Shown: positions 43,771 through 54,262, counted from the first letter of the stretch. The stretch is DNA of 64,000 nt from Notospermus geniculatus (GCA_002633025.1 NMRB01000310.1:164971-228970), one strand, 5' to 3'. Made by a program: numbers and translations. Notes: generated by a model from the letters alone, not told the origin.

Positions 43771-43954
43771 TCACTTGAGCTTACTTGTGACTTATATCAC
43801 ACACTGAACATGGGCTGAAGTGTAGCGACAAGCACGACTGCCCTTGAAATGACAGGGGGCATCCTGTAATGGGGGGCATTGTGGTCTATCATGGCTGTAA
43901 TATTATTAAATGCACCCCTTCCTCAAATGTCACTTTAAAGGTGTTTTTTTAAAA

Positions 43955-44160
43955 AATTATCCCCCTGGTGGCCAAGCTAGGAACCATGTCGGACCGAAAC
44001 CTGATGATTTACTCTTATCTAGGGGTACATACGCACAAAGTTTCAGGTCAATAGCCCCAGCGGTTACAGAACGTGCCCTGCTAACGGACACACTGACGAC
44101 GACGACGACGACGACGACGTACACCGCCTGACGACTATAGCTGACAGGTGAGCTAAAATG
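43955..44160. repeat. dispersed repeat R1 (3' part)
   Basis: CCCCCTGGTGGCCAAG, AATAGCCCCAGCGGTTACAG, CCTGCTAACGGACAC, a (CGA)n run and GACAGGTGAGCTAAAA. Confidence 0.75.
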
Positions 44161-45240
44161 GAATGCCAAATTTGCATTTTTCAGGCAACAGAGGCACAAA
44201 ATACCATCGCTCTGACTACGGAGGGGGGGGGGGGGTGGTGCACGCTGGCTGCTCCCCCTACTTTTGCTAGATCAGGTCACAAATATAAGAGCCAACAAAA
44301 ACAGATAAGCAAGCATGCTTATCTATTTGTGGAGACATTAATTAATAAGTATTTTTTGCTTCAACTGCAAAAAATGAAAATCGAGTAACATACCGTATTC
44401 TGTCGTTGCCGGTGTGGTGGAGAGTATTGTTTTTGCTGAAATCACAATTTTATTGCACATGTAGTTGTTATCTTTTAAAAAAGATAATTTCTGGAGCCAG
44501 ACATAAATGCTTAATGGAGTCCTGCCATATAGTCACAATAAATTCATTGTTTTCTCAGCCTGTGCTTGGACGTTTACCCAAAGTAATTTAGTGAAAAGTA
44601 ACCTTAAAGCTGAACTTAATATATATAAACCCCAAGCGGAAGAGGTAGAAATTACGAACAGCCACAAGGCACTTCCAAACTACCTCTGAAAACGATACAC
44701 CCTCTCGGACGGTCACAGTTGGTTTCACTTGCCACCACGCTCTTGAACAGTAAAGATCTCAGCACAGCTGCCAAATGAGAAAAAACGAAAAATAATCTGT
44801 GATGGCACCGAGATTCGAATCCACAACCCTCTGATCGATTCGCCAGCCTCTTTCTGTACGCGCCACGAAGACTGTTTGCTTNCGCATCTCTCGAACAATG
44901 GGCATAGGTCAACGCTAGGTGTCTCGTCTGCTCTATCAGTAGTCATCACGTGACCAATTGGCGCTCCCCATTTGGTCTTTGTGTAAAATGATATATTTTG
45001 TGGGCCACTTTTGGAGAGGAAGTATGAATTAGGCCTATTAATAAACCGACAAGATTTAGCCTGCCGCCCCTGTGAATAATGAGTCGATCATGACCACGTG
45101 GATGAACAATGCTGGCAAAATGTAGACGTCGGGTATAATCGCCTCCTGGGTGTGTATAAAACGAAGACCTAAAGACACAGCACTACATGGAATCTACGAC
45201 TAGTGCCATTGGTGCCAAACCAATGAACTATCTTGGTATC
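44161..45240. other. non-coding stretch with one tRNA-like block
   Basis: 44800-44880 on the minus strand has GTGGATTCGAATCTCG (near-perfect B box) and GGCGCGTACAGAAAGAGGCTGG upstream. A single N is at 44882. A run of about 13 G at 44222. No gene seen. Confidence 0.4.
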
Positions 45241-45245
45241 GGGTG

Positions 45246-45634
45246 TTTTAGAATCATTTTGGTCCCCGAGGCCACAGCTAGGGCTAGAAGGCTTTGGCTC
45301 TGGCTGCCATTTTGTTGCTGACGTCATTCTCTGGTAAAATTTCATTCTCCTCCGTTCTACAAAACGGCGATGATTTTCACCTTCTTTTACAGATCTGCAA
45401 CACATACAACCATTCCCATCAAGAAACGTCCTCGGTGTTGCAATTCCGCGCGATTCGGCGTGTTCGATTACATTTAGCACCCACGTGGTTATTCTAAAAA
45501 TAACCCGTGCTGTCAACATAATGATCTACAAATAGATCCGCGACAAATTTTTGTCGCAACGATGGCAGCCAGAGCCGAAGCCTCTAGCCCTAGCGGTGGC
45601 TTCAAGAACCAAAATGTTTCGGAATTTCTAAAAT
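45246..45634. mobile_element. foldback MITE
   Basis: Arms CATTTTGGTCCCCGAGGCCA and GCTAGGGCTAGAAGGCTTTG at the left are inverted at 45577-45634 with scattered mismatches; CTCTGGCTGCCAT pairs with ATGGCAGCCAGAG exactly. The central 200 bp is unique. Confidence 0.75.
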
Positions 45635-46471
45635 AGTACATGAAATGGTCCATGCCCCTCAATTGCAATAATGTTTTCGACAGTAACGTCACTACGTGAA
45701 CCCTGACTCCACCAGGCTTGTACAGTTTACAGTCACCTCTTTGTTCTTAACATAAGGGACACACTGCGCTAAAACTACTGTAAAATTATTCCACTCAACC
45801 CGGGAGATAATCTCCACGCATAATTTTCTGCACATCCAATACAGATACCTGTATTTCTATTTATATAGGCTGGAAAGTAGCCCCCAGCCTATTTCTGGAA
45901 GGCCATGTTTACTGTTACATCACCATTGCCACAGGTGAATCATCAGCCTGGGGATCTTGCTAAAAATAGAGCATTATTCCACGGAAGCAGATGTTGCTTG
46001 TCCAGGGGCTTAATACCTATTACCGCTGTCAGAACTCTGAGCGCGGTTCGATCTTTGCAGCAGGTACGCGAGAGCGGACTCCTCATGACCCCTCAGCTGG
46101 AGGTATAGCATTAGCTATCTGGCCAGATTTTACCTTTCCTCTAATTAGTGTTTAATCAGCATTTATTATCCAGCCAATGGCTGCTCCCTTAGCAAGTCCA
46201 ACATCATGTAGAATTCCTGTGTATTTTGCTGAAACCCACCCGCCCTCCCCGCCGCCTTGTGTGGTGGCTGTTCTTATTGTATGTTCAACATCTCGTAGTC
46301 GTTTCTCTATGTACCACGTTACCGGTTTTTGACCCCACCTTTGCTGGAGACACGCAAGTACTGTAATGTCTTCAGTAAACACATCCGTCACGCTCGTGGC
46401 CGTAAGAATCGAACAGACTTTTGTCAGTTTTATCTATATTCTGAATCAGATTCTTCTCCCCAGCAAACTAA

Positions 46472-46750
46472 AGTACGTTTAAATCATCTAGACCCCGATG
46501 GGAGGACCCTTTGGTTGTCAGGCAGACCTTTGTATTGTTGGTGAAGTCTGGCTGTTGTAATGCGTTTTACTGACAGGACACTTCTAGCCAATCAAGGCCT
46601 AGTTGCATGTTCTATTTCGAACAAAGGTTCCGCTGGTTAGAAAACAATGTGCGTTGGACCCTTTAGAGTAAACCCTAAATTCATTGTTGTCCGGTTACTT
46701 GGGGTTTCACTGACATACGCCCATCGGGGTCTAGATGATTTAAACGTACT
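46472..46750. mobile_element. foldback MITE
   Basis: AGTACGTTTAAATCATCTAG followed by ACCCCGATGGG is perfectly inverted at the right end. The interior is 220 bp and has no frame. Confidence 0.8.
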
Positions 46751-46771
46751 ATAGCTCGCCGTGTACATACA

Positions 46772-46962
46772 TTAAAGCGAATCGATAGCGAAAAAATTTG
46801 ATTTAGAAATAGAATTTGAAAGGGGACGAATTTTCAGGAAAAAATGTAAACAAACTTCTCCAGAATGTCAACAAAGAAATTTTCGTGTATTTTGATTGGC
46901 TGAATTTTGTGTTTACAAACACCAGCCAAATGTAAACAAAATCCGCTATCGATTCGGTTTAA
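46772..46962. mobile_element. foldback MITE, TTA/TAA flanked
   Basis: TTAAAGCGAATCGATAGCG pairs with CGCTATCGATTCGGTTTAA. TGTAAACAAA occurs in inverse orientation in both halves. Confidence 0.7.
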
Positions 46963-47087
46963 TTGTCGCTAAGACGCTTTATTGGGGAACTTCATAAAGG
47001 GAGATATTGCCAGAGCCATCCAGCGGTACCGGAAGTTTGACCACCACGTTGATTTTCATTACAAGTAATCTTTAATCAAAATACTAG

Positions 47088-47210
47088 TTCATGGGTCAGA
47101 TAAATAAAGACTAGCAAATGTTTTTACTTAAATTTTGCAATACAAATGCAGTAGGCAATCTCAAGTCAAAACATTCGCTAGTCTTTATTCATATAACCCC
47201 ATGAGCCAGT
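47088..47210. mobile_element. foldback MITE
   Basis: TCATGGGTCAGATAAATAAAGACTAG is inverted at 47172-47208 (CTAGTCTTTATTCATATAAC, CCCATGAG), with AGCAAATGTTTT/AAAACATTCGCT next inside. Confidence 0.65.
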
Positions 47211-47379
47211 TTTTTCTCCTCCCTCGTCCCTTACAAACTTCCCACGGTTTGGCCCTCCCGAGAAGAAACCGTCGACAATTCTTACCCTGGAGAAGGACCA
47301 CCGCAACTAAAACTGCCAGCACGTGGAAGGAAATCATGATGGCCGAATAAAGTGAAGAGAGGTGTCTTTCTTTGGTCTT

Positions 47380-47790
47380 TGATTGGAAGATGATATCAAG
47401 TCACTGAAAAGTACATTCAAAAATCACTCTGTCGGTGTATGTTTACGTGAAATGAGAGACATTGGCTGGGAAGGCATGAAGAAAAGAAAAAAAGTGTAGG
47501 AACGAACAACGATATAAAAATTTTGATAATTTGATAATCTCATAAAGTTATTTCTCCATTCAGCCAAATACTATACGCCATCTTTTCCAAACATGTCTTT
47601 TCTGGTCTCTCCAACTGAAAAGTGCCTGAGGAAGACCCCGGTTGGGGTCGACAATTCGCAAGATTAAGTTGACTTCTTGATATTTACCAAACATGGCACA
47701 TTCAATTTAGAATAGAATTTATAATTTTACATGGCTCATTCGGAAAACCTGTTTAATATGTGTAGTATACGTCATTTACTCGGACTATTT
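47380..47790. other. non-coding stretch containing a hammerhead-like repeat
   Basis: CTGAGGA at 47626, GACCCC/GGGGTC stem II and GACAATTCGCAAG follow the order of the 4880 and 25029 copies, but the invariant GAAA is GACA, so this one is probably inactive. Confidence 0.35.
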
Positions 47791-47794
47791 TCTA

Positions 47795-47985
47795 ATTTTA
47801 ACCCTAATCCTAGCCCTACCCTTACACCCTACCCCTACCCATACACATACGCGTACCCTACCCCATAACCCCACCCCTACCCCTGATAACCCCTACCCCT
47901 ACCCCTAACGCCCCCAGCGGGGGGCTAACCCTATGACTAGCCCCTCCCCAGGGGGGCTAATCTGTAACCCTAGTCAAACCCTTAT
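47795..47985. repeat. CCCTACCC-type minisatellite
   Basis: Irregular CCCTACCCCTACCC, TAACCCTA and CCCCTACCCCTAACG units, interrupted by GCCCCCAGCGGGGGGC. It resembles the reverse strand of the 43215 array. Confidence 0.65.
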
Positions 47986-47989
47986 AGGG

Positions 47990-49030
47990 AGGCCTACATG
48001 GAAGCGTAAAATTTGTAGTTTATTTTGTAACGACAATAACAACAAAATATGCCATATTTGGGAAACAAGATGACGTCACCAACTGGGAACCCCAATGACG
48101 TCATACATGTGATGGAAACCATGGAAAACAAGATGGCGTCGCCGGGTGTTAAAAAAATTAGCATGCGGGAGCAGATTTCGTGATTTTTGTATATTTTTTG
48201 CGTTTTTGCGTGTTTTTTTGGCATTTATCAACAATCAGGTAAATGAACAGTTCCATGCCTTGTCTTTTTTAGTGTGTAGTAAAGCCCAACGGTCCCCAGG
48301 AACCTACCCCCTACCCCTACAAGTACAAAGGATGTAAATGTACGAGACGACTGTGCACAAACATACAAATTATCGGGCGGGGGCATTTTAAATAGAAATT
48401 TTCATAACAGACATTCGTTTGCTATTGCCCCCGGGGCAATTAAAAACATGAATTGGTCATTTGTGAATGCCAGGGGAGGCACTGACAAACAGAAAATCCC
48501 GTTTACCAATGCCCGGTCGAACAGCAGGAATGGGAGGCACTCGGATACATTACACCGGTACAAATAGGAAAGCTTTACAGTCTGCTTGCTTGTTGCATTC
48601 TTCTGCACACATTTTTTTGAGGTGGTGATAGTACGTTTCCAAGGGATTTGTGGATTATAAAAGCAAGCACCATCTGTTCGTGTAACCTTTGAATTCGGCG
48701 TTACCTAAAATGGTCATCGCTAAAATCAATTATACAGTATAGACTTGTTTTACCAAAAGTAAGAAGCTTTACCTACAATATAACGGAAAAGGTTAAGTGA
48801 ACTCAATTTCTACCACACTCACTGAATCGGTCAAAATCTGGAAAACATCATTCGGGTAAATCGTTCCTTTGGGGCATCAGATCGTAAAGTACGGATATAA
48901 ACATGTATTCTCGTTTCTTGTGACATGAAAACTTTTAGACAATTTGCAATATCTTTTTGCCACAAGTAGTGAAATGCGTCATTTACATGTGCACGTGTTA
49001 CCGTACGATTATGCGACACCATTGAATTGG
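47990..49030. repeat. non-coding stretch with CCGGTGTAATG foldback element
   Basis: 48374-48558 contains TTGCCCCCGGGGCAAT and AATGCCAGGGGAGGCA words and ends CATTACACCGG, the same family as 53749-53902. The rest shows no gene. Confidence 0.5.
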
Positions 49031-49037
49031 ACTGTTA

Positions 49038-49168
49038 GGGCCGTATGCACCAAACGAAGATTATCTTGAACTTGTCCATTGTTCAGGTTTGCCAGGGCAT
49101 GATGTGACAATGGAAAAGTTGTGGCTGAACCTGAGTTCCAGATAATCTTCCCTTGGTGCATACAGCCC
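49038..49168. mobile_element. array element 1
   Basis: GGGCCGTATGCACCAAACGA and its inverse (TTGGTGCATACAGCCC) bound 131 bp; AGATTATCT also pairs. Flanked by TTA and TAA. Confidence 0.8.
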
Positions 49169-49172
49169 TAAA

Positions 49173-49954
49173 GCGGGGAATCCACCATTGATTTTCCAGC
49201 TGATTTTGCGTTGCGACTCGCTTTGCAATTGGTTGCGTTGCAACTGGGCACTCGATCGCCGATCGAGAATCAGCAGTGGACCAGCTACGTGATTTTCACC
49301 ACTGGCGAAGATGTGATCAATTTCAGGTCGGCGACCGGTCGCCGACCGGTATCAGTTCCTTGCGCTCGTATTCAACTTGTTAGATAAAATCGCAGGTAGC
49401 GAGGTGCAGCGCAGTCATGCCTCAGCAGATAACCCAATAGAATTGTGCAATTTGAACACGTGAATTCGATTCCCGCGGACAAAAGCATGAAATAGGCCTA
49501 TTCCTCCAACATGGCTGAAGACGAGGACCAGCAGGGCTGGAGTAGAGTCTGAATAGAGAAGCAAATGTTTGCCAACTCAGTTCATAGGCGAAGGTTATAA
49601 AACCAAAAGAAGCCAAGGGGCAATAACATACCGGTAATTATGAATTGTGATCGAAACATTGTTGATTGTTGATAAGGGGATTATTAGCCAGCCCCACATG
49701 GCTATATCTGGGCCCCTCAACTCTCGCGGGATATTTTGAACAGTCAAGGTAAAACTGTTCACGATCGCAACGCAACGCAATAGTGGACCAGCATTGCCAC
49801 CTTGCGGTGCTGTCTACTTTTCCAACGCAAGCAAAAGCAAGTTCGATCGCCAGTTGCAATGCAGCGCATCGGGAATCAGATCGCAAAGCAGAATCAGGTT
49901 GCAAAGCGAGTCGCAACGCAACGCAACGCAGAGAATCAGCAGTGGATTCCTAGC
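49173..49954. mobile_element. array element 2 (with internal insertion)
   Basis: GCGGGGAATCCACCATTGATT pairs with the inverse of AATCAGCAGTGGATTCCTAGC; the arms are rich in TTGCGTTGCGACTCGC and inverse. The middle part (about 49330-49740) does not pair and includes CGGCGACCGGTCGCCGACCG, so it is probably a further insertion. Confidence 0.7.
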
Positions 49955-49958
49955 TTAA

Positions 49959-50366
49959 GGCTACGTGTATACCGAACGCGATCCGTCGTCCTGTGCGATG
50001 CCTGTCCGACATTGTATGCGTTTTTCAAAAAATCGCAGAGAAAAACAATGTATACCCAATGCGATTTCGTGTCCGTTGCCTCTGCGTATATTTCGCGTTG
50101 CTGAGCAACATCCAATGCGTGACGAGGCACACCATCGCCACATTCAAAAACCTCGTTGACCAATGCGTCGACTGAAAAACTGAATTTTTTTTCAATCATT
50201 TGTGGACGCACTGCGTCAACGCAGAGCGGATCGCACTCGGTCTACACATCCAGAGGAAAAGCCATTGTCCCATTGTGTGCGTTGACGGATCCGTCAACGC
50301 ACAGGGTGTCGGATGCGAAATTCGCACAGCAATCGCATGGGAATCGCGTTCGGTATACACGTAGCC
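49959..50366. mobile_element. array element 3
   Basis: GGCTACGTGTATACCGAACG and the inverse bound 408 bp. TAA lies on both sides (49956-49958 and 50367-50369). Inner GATCCGTC and GTGCGTTGACG words show a second layer of pairing. Confidence 0.85.
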
Positions 50367-50370
50367 TAAA

Positions 50371-50644
50371 GCCTAGCGCACATTTCCGACAACACTCAAT
50401 CCGTTAGGGTAGGGACACACCTGACGCGATTCGTTGACGCATGCAGCAACGCCTTTGTTATTTTCTGCCGCACTGCACGCAAACAATTGCGTTGAGGCAT
50501 GCGTCGTCCAATCGCATGCGAATCGCGTTAGGTGTGTTCCTACCCTTAGGGGTGTTTTTAATGTCGACTCGTCATTCAGCCAGGTCAGTCGATTTTAACA
50601 GACAACCCTAACGCATTGAGTTTTGTCGCAAATGTGCGCTAGGC
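50371..50644. mobile_element. array element 4, family F1, interrupted
   Basis: Same family as 346-496: GCCTAGCGCACATTTCCGAC at the left, its inverse at the right, GTTAGGGGTGTTTTTAA and GACTCGTCATTCAGCCAGG inside. Interrupted by element 5. Confidence 0.85.
50407..50545. mobile_element. array element 5, nested in element 4
   Basis: GGGTAGGGACACACCTGACG and its inverse (one mismatch) bound 139 bp, flanked by TTA at 50404-50406 and 50546-50548. The uninterrupted F1 copy has one TTA at this site (381-383). Core CTTTGTTATTTTCTGCCGCA. Confidence 0.9.
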
Positions 50645-50666
50645 TTTAGGGTAGGGACACACCTAA

Positions 50667-50854
50667 GCCTAGGGATACACTGAACGCGATTTACCCCATC
50701 GCGCGCGATTTTCGCACGGATCTCTTTGTTTCGGAGGCATTGCGGCATGAAATAACAAAAGCACGAATCTCTTTTGTTTCGGAGGCATTGCTCCATGAAA
50801 TAACAAAGAAACAACGCGCGCGATGGGTAAATCGCGTTCAGTGTATCCCTAGCC
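50667..50854. mobile_element. array element 6
   Basis: GCCTAGGGATACACTGAACG pairs with the inverse CGTTCAGTGTATCCCTAGCC. The centre holds two direct copies of TCGGAGGCATTGC...CATGAAATAACAAA. Confidence 0.8.
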
Positions 50855-50857
50855 TCA

Positions 50858-51006
50858 GGCTACGGATACACCGAACGCGAATTCGCGTGCGACAGGGCAA
50901 CGCGCGCGATTTATGCTTTGAAAGCCTTTGTTTGCGTGCAGTGCGCCGGAAAATAACAAAGCCTTTGCCGCACGAATATACCATCGCGTTCGGTGTATTT
51001 CTAGCC
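50858..51006. mobile_element. array element 7
   Basis: GGCTACGGATACACCGAACG and inverse bound 149 bp, with central GAAAATAACAAAGCC. Confidence 0.8.
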
Positions 51007-51010
51007 TAAA

Positions 51011-51221
51011 GCCTGCCGCACACGGGAGCTATCTGCTGAGCAAAAAGTTATTCGAGACCGTTTGCTCAGCAGATAGCTCGCGTGTGCGCGTAATTTCGGT
51101 GAGTTTTTTGCCTCGGGAGGCAGAAAACTTGCGTGTGCGCGTATTTTTCGGTGAGCTATCTGCTGAGCAAACGGTCTCGAATGACTTTTTGCTCAGCAGA
51201 TAGCTCACGTGTGCGGCAGGC
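51011..51221. mobile_element. array element 8, hairpins within a hairpin
   Basis: GCCTGCCGCACAC pairs with GTGTGCGGCAGGC. Each arm is itself a hairpin of AGCTATCTGCTGAGCAAA and its inverse, so four copies of the 14-base word TATCTGCTGAGCAA occur in alternating orientation. Confidence 0.85.
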
Positions 51222-51226
51222 TTAAA

Positions 51227-51375
51227 GGCCTGAACCCACTGTCGCGTTTTCCCGCCGCGGTTTCATCACCGCCCGACAAATTCTTTGTTATATTCTCGGT
51301 CCGCTGCCTTTTAACAAAGCATTTTTTGCCGCTGCGTTTTCCCGCTGCGTGAAAACGCGTCAGTGGGTTCGGGCC
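51227..51375. mobile_element. array element 9
   Basis: GGCCTGAACCCACTG pairs with CAGTGGGTTCGGGCC. Flanked by TTAAA on both sides. Central TTCTTTGTTATATTCTCGG. Confidence 0.8.
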
Positions 51376-51380
51376 TTAAA

Positions 51381-51509
51381 GGCTCGTTTCCACAGACGCG
51401 TTTCACACTGCGTGATGCGTCAAATCTTTTGTTATTTTCCGCCGCTCTGCTTCCAAACAATGGGCGAAGCGTCAAAACGCTCACGCTACCGCTTCTATGG
51501 AAACGGGCC
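51381..51509. mobile_element. array element 10
   Basis: GGCTCGTTTCCACAGACGCG pairs with the inverse of TATGGAAACGGGCC. Flanked by TTAAA and TTAA. Central CTTTTGTTATTTTCCGCCGC. Confidence 0.8.
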
Positions 51510-51622
51510 TTAAGAGAGACCCTGAATCCTGTGATAAACAATACAGGGGAGCATCCAGTAGTCTTGAACGTTAGTTGTGGTGTTGATATTTTTGGTGACT
51601 GGGAGGGGAATGTGGATGGTAG

Positions 51623-51683
51623 TCAGCTGCCCTGCATTCAGAGAGACTTTAGTGAAAAGTCTCTCTGAATGCAGGGCAGCTGA
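51623..51683. repeat. perfect 28-bp hairpin
   Basis: TCAGCTGCCCTGCATTCAG through GAGAGACTTT is exactly inverted around a 5-base loop. It is precursor-like in shape but perfect pairing and the setting favour a tiny foldback element or recent inverted duplication. Confidence 0.7.
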
Positions 51684-51802
51684 CAGGGATCTGTGGTTAT
51701 AAGTATTTATTAGCAAATGCAGATTTGTAAGGAAATGGAAGGGCTGGGGCGATATAGAAAAAAAAATAAGCAGAGAAACTCACACGTGAAAAAAATAAAA
51801 AT

Positions 51803-51872
51803 TCCTATCGCAAGGCTCGAACCCGGCGCCCCGGATTCAGAGCCGGACGCTCTACCGATGCGCCAGCCGGCC
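51803..51872 (-). repeat. tRNA-like sequence (best cloverleaf here)
   Basis: On the minus strand GGCGCATCGGTAGAGCG is a near-consensus A box, TCCGGCTCTGAATCCGG an anticodon-arm-like hairpin (possible anticodon CTG), and CCGGGTTCGAGCC the T arm with B box. Acceptor-stem pairing is poor, so a tRNA-derived repeat is more likely than a tRNA-Gln gene. Confidence 0.45.
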
Positions 51873-51899
51873 ACGTCATGACGGTGGCTGCTCAATAAA

Positions 51900-53000
51900 T
51901 GTTTATAAACATATCCCAGCTACTCAACATATTTTTATGTTAATTAAAAATGACGTTGCAAATCAGAATAATCTTCCAAAAATCGCATTTTACAACATCC
52001 ACAGAGCAAGTCCCCAGCAAATCTGTCAGCATATCGCTACATAATGTACCCATCTACGTTCACAGTCACTAAAAACGTGAACCAACCGTCCGGTATATTC
52101 CATCTGGACATTAGGTGCATATTTCCTATGAGTCCAGTTCTATTGATTGACCCGTGACAAGTCTTTGGCTAGCTTCGCTGTTGGCCGCTACGCGGCGCGT
52201 TGGGCCCTTGCGTCAAGAACTCGGAGGTGAGGTTCTATCGCACCGATATGAAAATACATGTAATGGTCACTAATGAAAATAATGGTAAACAAATATCTCC
52301 TAATTTAATCATGTTGAATTACTCACCTCGCACTTCGTACGGAATCACAAGCTAGGAGCCCTGTCGAGGGCAAGAACGTTGGACGAGTATCCTCTGTGTT
52401 AAGATATAAGGCTGACCCTAACAATGACCTTTCCCATCAGCCAATCATTCTACTCCTTAGTGAGTAACAGGTATTCTGATTGGTTCCAACGTTCTTGCAC
52501 TCGACAGTGGTGCTAGAGACACAATAGGAAACCAGTTGATGCCATTTTCAAGGAATATGAGAAATTCGTGAAATGAAACAATTTTCATACCACTTGTATC
52601 ATGTTTATATACAATGAAGGGAAACCCCTGGGACCTGAGTGTAGACATAAGTATTATGGTACACGTCATGTAATTAAGTTTTTCAACATCATATTTCAGT
52701 TGCATTATTTAGATATAAGCACCTCCACAAAAGGCGGATTCAGATCCAATGGTTCAAACCAGATGACGCATACTGGCTAAGTCTTTAATGCCAGCAAAAC
52801 CGACAACAAACATACATGTACCTTGCTATTTTAATTAAATTCAGTCTGCCGCTTTGTTGTCCTTGAGTTGGCAAACAAAGTTTTCGAGCACTGCGCACAC
52901 ACTGCATAGACAGGCTTACTTGCCCAAAGCTTTTCCAGATGTCAACTACCGGTATAGAAAAAGTGTTTGCGAGAATGGATCACTGACCAGATTGGGTATT
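51900..53000. repeat. non-coding stretch with foldback MITE 52352-52516
   Basis: CTAGGAGCCCTGTCGAGGGC and AAGAACGTTGGA at the left are inverted at 52484-52516. No gene seen elsewhere here. Confidence 0.6.
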
Positions 53001-53002
53001 TG

Positions 53003-53358
53003 TAAAGTAAGAAACGAAACGAAACCAGAAACAAAGAAACGAAACCAGAAACGAAAATATAAAGCCTGCAACAACTTTTTGCCCAGACTTGGGGTTTATC
53101 CACCGGCATGTGAGGCCGCTCCTGCCGGACTGTTTATGTTACATCTTAGAGGAAACTCCTTGATACCTATCTCAACCTTTTGATAGGAACTGTTTATCGT
53201 GCATTCCCAGTGTCATAGGGGTCCGTTGAGACTGCAGTTCAGCCAGGTCCGTATTTTATTAGCAACCATTTTAGAACACTCGACTACAGACCATGAATGC
53301 GCCCTGGGACCTCGTTTCTTTGTTTCTGGTTTCGTTTCGTTTCTTATTTTACAAATAC
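53003..53358. repeat. 48-bp inverted repeat with GAAACGAAAC words
   Basis: TATTTGTAAAGTAAGAAACG, then AAACGAAACCAGAAACAAAG, at 53000-53045 is inverted at 53308-53358. About 260 bp lies between. Arms are themselves short tandem repeats. Confidence 0.7.
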
Positions 53359-53748
53359 ACGAATATTTTTGACAAGTTGGCTGAAATCCCAGTTATTAGC
53401 TTCATTGGGGGGTTAATATCTTGGGAATCCAGCATTATGCCAAGGCGAACTCTTCTTTGTTTATTCACTGGACATCCTTCTATCAACTTGTAATGTCACA
53501 CAGTCACTGGCACACCAGGCATCAATAGGGCCGTTTAGACGACCAAGCAAAAAACACATTCAATTCGAACCGATCGACCCATATTCTGGACCTGATGTGT
53601 TCCACGTTTTTTTGGTAGCGTTCACACACGCATGTTAATCTGGTCACATTCTGACTTCAAATTACCCTTGTGGAACTCTCTACAGCGAGTGCGGTCAGTG
53701 GAGGAAGAAAAAACAACATCAATGCGCATGCGCGCAGGTAGGATGAAT

Positions 53749-53902
53749 CCGGTGTAATGACTCAGAATGCATCCCCTTCTTATTGCCCGACCGGACATTC
53801 ATAATCAAAAATTTCTCTTTTTCATTGCCCAGGGGCAATAAAAACAGACTCATTGCCCGATGACAGGAATGCCCGGGGAGGCAATGATAAACATTACACC
53901 GG
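53749..53902. mobile_element. foldback MITE, CCGGTGTAATG family
   Basis: CCGGTGTAATG and CATTACACCGG bound 154 bp; four ATTGCCC/GGGCAAT words inside. Flanks read GAAT and ATTC. Related copy at 48374-48558. Confidence 0.75.
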
Positions 53903-54069
53903 ATTCGGGTCTCATTTGTGTTAAGACGAAAATTGTAATCTGCTCGTATGTGGTCCAATGCGCTCGAATGCGGATTCGGGACCAGCAAAATAGGTGGTTC
54001 ATTTTAAATCCACATTGGACCACATTAGACCACATTGGGTAGCGTTTACACGCAAGAGTTTTGAACGAG

Positions 54070-54262
54070 AAGGGTTCACTTGTCCGAAGGTTCAGTAGTC
54101 CGAAGGTTCACTAGTCCGAAGGTCCACTAGTCCGAAGGTTCAGTAATCCGAAAATTAAGGTTCACTGGTCCGAAGGTTCACTAGTCCGAAGGTTCACTAG
54201 TCCGAAGGTTCAGTAGTCCGAATGTCCACTAAATCGAAGGTCCACTAGTCCGAAAGTTGACT
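54070..54262. repeat. 16-bp minisatellite GGTTCACTAGTCCGAA
   Basis: Twelve units with few changes, broken once by AATTAA. The same unit appears inverted at 54978-55012, running into the N gap, so the array may form the ends of a 1 kb element. Confidence 0.85.

Larger units (their letters stand above)
49038..51509. mobile_element. end-to-end array of about nine foldback MITEs
   Basis: Complete palindromic elements at 49038-49168, 49173-49954, 49959-50366, 50371-50644 (with 50407-50545 nested inside), 50667-50854, 50858-51006, 51011-51221, 51227-51375 and 51381-51509 follow each other with only 3 to 6 bases between, mainly TTA, TAA, TAAA or TTAAA, except around 50645-50666 where a lone GGGTAGGGACACACCT end sits. 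Each has its own arm sequence, so they belong to different families, but they share GC-rich ACACC-type subterminal words with ACGCGAT. None encodes protein. Confidence 0.85.

Noticed and set aside
43215-47985. TTAGGG and CCCTA rich arrays as telomere remnants or fusion point
   Set aside because: Units are irregular and longer than six bases, with few true TTAGGG; ordinary minisatellites explain them.
51803-51872. Functional tRNA-Gln gene
   Set aside because: A box, B box and anticodon-arm-like region look good, but the acceptor stem does not pair and the setting is repeat-rich.
54070-54262. Regular 16-bp repeats as a CRISPR-like array
   Set aside because: Units are directly adjacent without spacers and the DNA is animal nuclear.
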